A stretch of 64,000 bases of DNA from Acanthamoeba sp. SK_2022b (taxonomy: Eukaryota; Discosea; Longamoebia; Acanthamoebidae): assembly GCA_027943245.1 (NCBI GenBank), contig JANDJZ010000032.1, positions 1 to 64,000 of the forward strand. The letters are read 5' to 3'. How positions within the stretch are numbered: position 1 is the stretch's first letter; the number at the start of each line of letters is the position of its first letter. Shown piece after piece: positions 57,175 to 64,000 of this stretch. The notes beneath the pieces are model-generated. The model had not been told where the DNA came from. It did no database searches and was given only the letters and a program-made list of their open reading frames with translations. Position numbers and translations under genes: made by a program.

Positions 57175-60100
57175 TCAGAAGGCAGAGGTGAGGAGGTGAG
57201 CCTTCTTGACTCGTCGGGCTTCTTCGTCGACCTTTGGCCGCACCTGTCGCACGAGCGCCTTGACGCCCAACAGCTCGCTCAGCCCGAGGATCTCTTTGTA
57301 CAGCGCCGCCTCTTCGTCATTAGATCGCGTGGCTGCCGCGGCCGAGCAGCTCCCGCCGTAGATGTCTGGTGAGCGATCGCCGGCGGCCGTGACGACGGCG
57401 GGGAGACTCATCACGCCCGAGTATAAGAACCGTAGTAGCACGTAGAACGAAGCGTAGTAGTTGTGCTGCTGCTGCTGGCCTCCGCCGTCGCCTTTCCCGG
57501 CCTTCTTGATGGGCATGGCCCATCGTCGCATGTCTATCTCGACGATGGCTTCGTTCTTTCCGGCCTTCGTTCTTTGCTGGGCCTCCGTGGCCAGCTCCGG
57601 GAAGTATGCCAACAGGAGCGGCGATCGCGAGGTAATGATCGCTCGGTGCGCGTGGATGACCACCAGATCGTCCTTCGCCGTGTCGTCGGCGTCATCGCGC
57701 ACGTCGGCCGACGTGAACGTGGGTATGTGCTGCTTCCATTCCTCGTCGTCCGATTCGCCGTCACCACCTGGGTCGCCATAGGTCGGTGGCTCGAATATGA
57801 ACTTGACGTCGGCAAACTTCTCCTGGTTGAACAGGGACACAAAGTCGACTGACATGGTCGACGCTTCCGGCGGCGACGCGGTCGTGGGCTGCGGCCATCC
57901 CAATCGATCAGGATAGAATGAGTGTGAGGCTCGAACTGCGGGAGTGGGCAAGTGACTCGTTGTGACGTACATCGTTGGCCAGTTCGCAGAGCGCGAGGAG
58001 ACCGGTGACGGGATAGATCATCGACAAACCCATCATCTCGTACACGTTGTCTGGGCCACAGACGACCAATCAGCGGGTCCAGTTGATCATAGGAGGGAAA
58101 ATGGAGGCTGGGCCTACCCAGATCGATTTCGATTTCGTCGGTGTAGATGTAGCGGAGGAAGGCGGCGATGGTCTGCTCCTGCACTCCCTCTATCTCCACC
58201 ACGGGCACTTGGCGAACTTTTCACGCGCGCAAGCAAGCCCACATTACAGGGTCAACTCCTGCCGCGGCGTGATTGCGCGTGATCGGGTGAGGCGCCAGAG
58301 TTGTGATTGATGTATCTACGTACCACGACCGCCCGCCAGGGTGATGTCCTCGAATCGGCCCGATTCCTCGATGGCCTGCTCAAAGGCCGGGCAGCGAGCG
58401 CACAGAATGGCCTTGGCCCCGAGAATGAAAGCGTGAGCACGAAAGAACGAACAAAGAAACGAAAAGAGAAGAATCCGTTTTTGCTCACCTGATGGCAGTA
58501 GTATCGAGCGTCGCCGCCGGTGATGATGATGTCCGCGAACGAGGGGTCGTTGAGCGCCTTCCCGAACTTGATCTTGGAGAGCTCGTGATGTTCTGTAGAT
58601 GGGGGAGGGAGAGGGCGCTCATCAGAGCACGTCGGTTGAGCGAGGCAATAGTAAGTGTGTGCGCTACCTTTGAAGTCGGTGGCAAAGGTGTGATTGGTCT
58701 CTGAAATGAGCTCGAACGGCGTGCGGCGTTGCTTGTCGTGTGCGTTGACGTCGCTATTACGCTCTGGTTTGTCGCGGTGGCGCATCATCGAGAGACACAG
58801 TTTGAACAGTCAGCCAGTGACCACCGAACGAGCGAGCGCACAAAGGGGTTACCAGCATACCAATGAGCAGGAAGGCGATGTTCTCGTGGCCAGCGCTGCA
58901 GGCGAGATGCAAGGCGGTCTGACCGGTGGTCGGGTCGGCGACGTTCACCAACAGCCGGGCTGGTCCAACAGCGCCCGCACGGTGCTGATGTCCCCCGCAC
59001 GCGTCGCGATGTGCAACGGGTAGCCCCTCTTGCCCATTTGGTTTGGGCTGCACGAAGGAGAAAATTAAGTCAATGATGCCTCTGAAAGAGATAAAGGTAA
59101 AAAAAGGTGGGCGTTTAATGTACTCGGCGCCGTTCTGCAGGAGCCACTGGACTGCAACGACCATCCCAGGAATGCTGCACGCCAGATGCAGCGGCGTATC
59201 CCCTTTCCTGCACATAAACAATTATTATTATCATTATTTATCTAATAACAATAATAATAATAATTGGGAAAAGCTTTTTGGGAGGCTTGCTTGTTCTCTT
59301 GGGAGATCAGGGCGCCGGTCGCTGTGGTTGCCTTGAAGCCTCCTATCCGCACGAGCAGCTCCCGGTAGATATCCACCAGCAAGTGCTCGGGCAGCTCGCT
59401 AAAGGCCGAGTTGGCACTGATCTGCGCGCGTGTCGGTGGATGAGCCATGCAACGGTTGGTCCTCGGGCTCCGCCTCGTTGATGAAAACAGTGAGCGTGGG
59501 CCGTACCAGCTGGAACGTGTCGGTGTCTTGCGTAATGAAGGCCAGCGCCTTCTCCTTCATCTTGACGTCTTCGTAGATGTGGCCCAGCTGTTATGTGCGC
59601 CCACGCGTGAGCGAGGTGTCCCACAAGCGACACGCGCACACGATCACGGCGTACCTCGTAGATCGGCACAGCGTTGTCGACGCCCACCGCCTCCTCGATG
59701 ATGTTCTCACATCTGAAATGAAATTGGGTCAGTCTCGCGTCCGCGAAAGGAGCAGCGGCAAATGGTTAGCGCTCTGTCGTTACCGTTTTCGGAGCTCCAG
59801 CAGCATGTACTGATGCGAGGCCTGGTAGAGGTCGACCACCGTGTCGGGTTCGATCTGGGGACAGTCGCCGGTATAGCTGAACTCGACCACCTGCGCGCCC
59901 ATCATCATTAGCGTGGCCTGTAAATGTCTGCGCTCCGCCTGGATTTGCCCGCAAAGAGAGGTTACCGAGTAGAAGATGTGATAAGGCGTGTCGGTGATGA
60001 GGATGGGGTCGTCTTCCGTGCATTTCTCCTTGGCCCACGGACCCAACAACATGGCCTTGAAGAACTCGTTTCTGTCGTCAGACGGTCAGCAAGTCGGATC

Positions 60101-62706
60101 GATCATCAACATAAAGACAAATAAAAACATGGAATGGCAAAGCCAGGACGGTATGTGGAGCACCGAACCTCGAGCACAGGATGACCTTGTGCGCATAGAC
60201 GATCTTGCCCTCGATGGAGAAGATGACATCGCTGTACCGCTTATTGTTGAGCATCTTCTTCATGTCCGAAGCGAAGTGGCTGATGAGCAGACGTCGTGCG
60301 GCGTCCACGCGTTTTCGCCTGTGGAGCATGTACATCAGGGCGTCAACACGACAGAGGCAACGATTTCGAGCGAAGGCCAGGTGGTGGACTTTGTACCTGC
60401 GTTCGAGCGATCGGAGAGTGTCTGAGTCGATGGCCTGGCTGCACAGCTCGTGAAGTCGGGTCTCGCCGTAGCGTTCGGCCATGACCAGCACGTCGGACAG
60501 GAAATTGCTCCGCTCCTGCGCGCGCCTCGCGGCCAGGTCGGCCGGCTTGAGGCCCTCGTGGTGGGCCGTGGCCAGCGCCGCCAGCTGCGGGAACTGGATG
60601 TTGTCCGTGTAGAGGTAGTAGAGCATGGCGTGGAACACGTCGTAGCGGCCCTCGTTGACCACGATCTCCAGACGATCGCCGCTACTACCACTCCCGCCGT
60701 TGCTCTCCGCCAGCTCCGCTTCCCTATCGAGGAGGACCTTGCGCCAATAGGGAGAGCGGGCGAACAGGATGAGCCGCGAGCAGAGGATGGCCCGCGAGCC
60801 ATTCTCGAGATGGATGGCGACGTCGCACAGCTTCTCGTCGTTGAGCGTGTTGAGGAGACCCTCCTGGAAGGACTGATAGCACTCCTCGAGCATCTGCAGG
60901 CGGTCGCCCTTGGCCAGCCCATCGAGGGGCGTCTTGCCGCGGCAGTCGCAAGCTTTGATGTCCGCATTACGCTTGATCAGGTGCAGGGCGATGTTGTCAT
61001 GCTTCTCGCTATTGTCGATGATCATCGCCCCAAATCTCAGTTAACATGCCATCATGCATGGAAATTCGATGAGTTGGCGCAGACCAGGCAGTGTGAACGT
61101 ACTTGATGGCGCAATGCAGCGGAGTCGATCCGTTTTCATCTTTGGCGTTGATGAGATGCGGAGCCAGGTCAACCAGCGCTGCCACAACCTTTGTTGTTCA
61201 CACACCATCGCCCACCGCCCACCACCACCCACGTGCGAGAGCAAGTCGCCAATCAGAATGCGAAGATTGTAACGAGAAGTCGCAAGTGCGAGAGGTGGGA
61301 GCAGGAGGGCACCTCATGCACGCCCATGGTGCATGCGATGTGGAGAGGCAGGCGCAGCCTATCGTCAGTGAGAGTAACGTCGATCGCAGGGTCCTTCAAG
61401 AGGCGCTTGGCTATTGCCGTCCCGTGCTCGAACTCCAAAGCCAAGTGCAGCTGCGCGTGGGTGCCGTGGTGAGCGAGCGCTTGAGTGTGCCGCGTGAGCA
61501 AAAAGTGATTCTGGTTACCGGAGTGAGACCGGAGCGATCGGTGATGTTCACATCGACAGATAGGGCGGGAGACAGCAGGAGGTCCACCAAATTATGGCCG
61601 CCCTCAAACTCTGCCGCAAAGTGAATAGCCTGCACCAACAGCCAATCAGCTTGGTCGAGCGGCAAGGCAAAGGCAAGGCAGACGAACCGCACGGCCAAGT
61701 TCATGCTTCAGGAGATGAGGAGGAGCGGTTGCCGCCTTGTCGTTGATGGTGGGCATCCCCTGCTTGAGCGCCTTCTGCAGAAGAAGCTCGGCCACCTATC
61801 CGATGGGACAGCAAAATGCTCATACAGAGGTGAGCGTGACTCGTTTCGAGCGAGATAGTGTAGGGAGAAACGAGGAGGGCACCTTCTCACGCCCGTAGAT
61901 CAACGCAAGCATCAATGGCGTGCGGCCCTTCTCGTCCTTCTTATCGATCAAGGCGCCATGCTGCAGCAGGAGCTAAAGTGCGGGCGTGCGTCACTATCAC
62001 GAGACAAAGCCAAGGCAACGCAGGGCACGAAGAATGCGTCGGTACCTCCGTCACCGAAGCAAAGCCGCTCCGGGCGGCTTCGTGCAGGGGCAAGTCGGCC
62101 TGGTGGACGTTCAAGCAAGGAATGGAATGGAATAAGTCGCATTCCTTGTGCGGATTCTCAAGAACTCAAGCGACTCACTGTGAGCCGGCGACGCCGTACC
62201 GAGTTCGCGTTGGCCCGCATCTCCAACAACTCCTTCACGCATTCAGTGTACCCTGCGTTTGGATGGAGAGGCTTTGAGCATGAGAATGAGATGGACGGGA
62301 GAAAGATACCATTCGCGGCCGCTATCCCTAACGGAGACCAACCCTGGCAGTGGATGTTGGGGTTGACGTTCTCCTTGGCCAATAGACGTATCATCATTGG
62401 CTTGTTGTTCTGAGCCGCCACGTAGAGCGGTGTGCAACCTTTTTTTTAAAATAAAAATTAATAAATTAATAGATAAATTAATATGGTTTTTTCTAGTCGC
62501 ACCGTTTTGCACACCGTTGAGGTTGATGGAATTGCGCCCACTCAGGTGCATCTTCACACGCTCTACATTGCCAGACTTCACAGCTTCCCTGTGTCCTCGC
62601 TCAGTCGCAAGGTCGAGCGAGGATTTGCAAAAGCAGGCAGAACGCACCAGATCGAAGTGAAACCTTTGGATTCCAAGTAGTTTTTTCGGGTTTTGTTGTG
62701 GCTCAT
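57175..62706 (-). CDS. Large ankyrin-repeat protein with four BTB domains in two modules
   Basis: Best start is ATG 62704-62706 (MSHNKTRKNYLESKG) joined to EAVKSGNVERVKMHLSG; stop TGA at 57175-57177. Module 1 has about nine ankyrin repeats (QGWSPLGIAAANG; KDEKGRTPLMLALIYG; LRLPLHIACTMG; ENGSTPLHCAI; CRGKTPLDGLAKG), then BTB1 (EKLCDVAIHLENGSRAILCS, LFARSPYWRKVL) and BTB2 (KRYSDVIFSIEGKIVYAHKV, NEFFKAML), each followed by a BACK-like helical part. Module 2 repeats this plan with KGDTPLHLACSIPG and TGQTALHLACSAGHENIAFL repeats, BTB3 (PSFADIIITGGDARYYCHQ, CPAFEQAI) and BTB4 (EKFADVKFIFEPP ... VIHAHRAIITSRSPLLLAYF). BTB proteins of this kind usually recruit CUL3 substrates or act as scaffolds. More than twenty exons. 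A split into two genes near 59270 cannot be ruled out. Confidence 0.75.
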
Positions 62707-62918
62707 CTTCGCTTCTTCTGTGGGGGGCAGCAAGGCAGGGTGCGTCTGTCAGCGACAGCCGTCCGCTCCGCGTCGCGCCAGCTTGCTTTCCTTCCGGGAA
62801 AGTTCTCCCTATCCTTTTCCTTATTGTTTTCTTGTTAATAACAGAAAATATACCACGACGATCCGGCCACGTCACCAACAAAGGACTGGTGTTCTGCGTG
62901 GCGGACTCAACACTCACG
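62707..62918. promoter_or_regulatory. Shared upstream region of ANK/BTB and AIG1-like genes
   Basis: 212 bp between divergent start codons. No specific signals are recognised. Confidence 0.35.
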
Positions 62919-63629
62919 ATGATGGCGTTGGGCTACTTGCGTCTCGTGTTCCATGCGGTGAGCTTGGGCGTCATCGCATACTCGGTGTTATGGATGCGTC
63001 AGATAGGCCTGCTGGCGCCGTGGCTGGTGTTGATGTTCACCATGTGGGGGCTGGCCACGCTGGCCGCCTTCCTGTGCGTGGCGCTGCTCGTTGACATGTG
63101 GTTGCTGGTGGCAGCCTTGGAAGTACGGGCCAAGAGGCTCGGTAACCGGCTCGTGCGATTCCTGCTCGAGCTGCACGAGTTGCTCTATGCGCTGGCCTTC
63201 TTCTTTGCGCTCAGCATCACCGCTATCTTCTGGGGCCTCTTCTTCTACGACCGAGAGCTCATCTTTCCGAGGGCCTTTGCCTTCCCGGCACTCCTCAACC
63301 ACCTCCAGCACACCTTCCCGCTGCTGGTCCTCGTGATCGAGTTCGTGGCGTTCCACCGTCGCCCACGAGCCTTCTTCCGCCACATCCCGCCCATCACGCT
63401 TCTACTAGAGGTGGGCGTGCTCGTAGGTGGGGTAGTGGCCTACCTGCACCTCACCGCCATGATCTACGCCAAGGCCGGCCGGTGGCCCTATCCGTTCATG
63501 GCCGGCTTCAGCTTCCTCACGTTTCTCGCCTTTGCCTCGGTGGCCGTGGTCTTGGCCACGTTTGTCTCGTGGCTCCTGCGTGCCGGCCGCCTTCACCTCC
63601 ACTACAGGTCGCCGCACAAGGCTTGCTGA
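62919..63629 (+). CDS. AIG1 / FAR-17a family membrane hydrolase
   Basis: Single exon of 236 residues from ATG 62919 (MMALGYLRLVFHAVSL). Six hydrophobic segments. The central block FFYDRELIFPRAFAFP-LLNHLQHTFPLLVLVIEF matches the AIG1/ADTRP motif (DRELVFP...NHxxHTxxxxxxLIE), with the conserved Asn-His and HT region that supplies the catalytic His, and the later HLTAMIYAKAGRWPYPFM matches GxWxYPxL. Human AIG1 and ADTRP are Thr-dependent hydrolases of fatty-acid esters of hydroxy fatty acids. Upstream in-frame codons have no ATG, so this start is preferred. Confidence 0.88.
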   Translation: MMALGYLRLVFHAVSLGVIAYSVLWMRQIGLLAPWLVLMFTMWGLATLAAFLCVALLVDMWLLVAALEVRAKRLGNRLVRFLLELHELLYALAFFFALSITAIFWGLFFYDRELIFPRAFAFPALLNHLQHTFPLLVLVIEFVAFHRRPRAFFRHIPPITLLLEVGVLVGGVVAYLHLTAMIYAKAGRWPYPFMAGFSFLTFLAFASVAVVLATFVSWLLRAGRLHLHYRSPHKAC

Positions 63630-63755
63630 GCCAACGCAAAGGAACACAGGACAGTGTCCTGCGTGAAAAGGGAGGAAATGGCATTTCTTGGAAGCTAAGC
63701 TTGAAAAGCACAGTCGAATAATCAGACCTCGGCTGCATCGTCGCGCTGTGTTGGA

Positions 63756-63934
63756 ATGAGGTCCCAAAGATCGGGCATGCGACCCAGCCCGCCACAACCG
63801 CCGCGACCAGGCCCAAGTCGGGCAGTGTTGAACGGAGCGGAATTGGAGGAGAGGGTGGCGCGCATTTTGAAGCATATGGGCAAATGGAACGTCCGACGCA
63901 ACATCATCATGCGTGACAAATACGGGAACACCAG
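63756..63934 (+). CDS. First exon of a gene leaving the window, possible endonuclease-like N-terminus
   Basis: ATG 63756 opens a Pro/Arg-rich leader (MRSQRSGMRPSPPQPPRPGP) and a helix then strand (ELEERVARILKHMGKWNVRR, NIIMRDKYGN) ending at a CCAG|GTAGAG donor. The pattern 'helix - GxWxVxRNVxxxDxxGN' is typical of restriction-endonuclease-like folds that continue with SEIDVVYG, but that part is outside the window. This is a suggestion only. Confidence 0.4.
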
Positions 63935-64000
63935 GTAGAGCACGGTCCATTTCCTTCTTTTAAATTTGTACATTTTAATTTCTGAAAAATCATCTGTAGC

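Noticed and set aside
1..64000. CRISPR arrays, bacterial operons or a prophage
   Set aside because: No direct-repeat arrays with unique spacers, no Shine-Dalgarno-led gene strings; dense spliceosomal introns show nuclear eukaryotic DNA.

Overview
This is an intron-dense nuclear segment from a microbial eukaryote. Coding exons are GC-rich, introns are short (about 50-120 nt, GT...AG) and AT-rich or microsatellite-filled, AATAAA-like signals follow genes, and many neighbours are divergent or convergent with little spacing. The gene content (F-box/LRR, MAP3K-like kinase, DCAF7, RRP36, RNF113/Cwc24, homeobox, ANK/BTB proteins) points to an amoebozoan. Acanthamoeba is my best guess, inferred from style and not from any database match. 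All multi-exon models were spliced by eye, so outer limits and domain content are firmer than individual splice sites.

0-13 kb: a partial gene at the left edge; an F-box/LRR protein ending in a thioredoxin-like domain; a small helical protein; a SAM methyltransferase; an LRR-pseudokinase; a heliorhodopsin; a tRNA-Pro(AGG) gene whose halves are in permuted order; a SET/MYND protein; a homeobox gene. 13-26 kb: an SDR oxidoreductase; RRP36 and a MED28-like gene sharing a 59-bp promoter; a Cu+-ATPase with a Cys-rich N-terminus; three copies of a dispersed repeat (17.2-18.1, 22.3-23.1, 24.1-24.9 kb); RNF113/Cwc24.

26-45 kb: a shugoshin-like protein; two tandem MFS transporters; a STE-family kinase; a purple acid phosphatase; and a 4.5-kb gene that fuses a bacterial-type Hen1 RNA methyltransferase to a bacterial Pnkp-type RNA ligase. 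45-64 kb: a GOLGA7/ERF4 protein, sterol monooxygenase, DCAF7, an SDR, a GPR1/FUN34/YaaH transporter, a small inverted-repeat element, a fourth repeat copy in opposite orientation, a second permuted tRNA gene (Arg, anticodon UCU), a large ANK/BTB protein, an AIG1-family hydrolase, and the first exon of a gene that leaves the window.

The most unusual content concerns RNA. There are two independent tRNA genes in circularly permuted order (3' half upstream of 5' half), each with a fully paired acceptor stem and complementary leader/trailer sequences. The same window holds a eukaryotic, intron-containing fusion of the bacterial RNA-repair partners Hen1 and Pnkp ligase. Whether these two things are functionally linked is not shown by the sequence.
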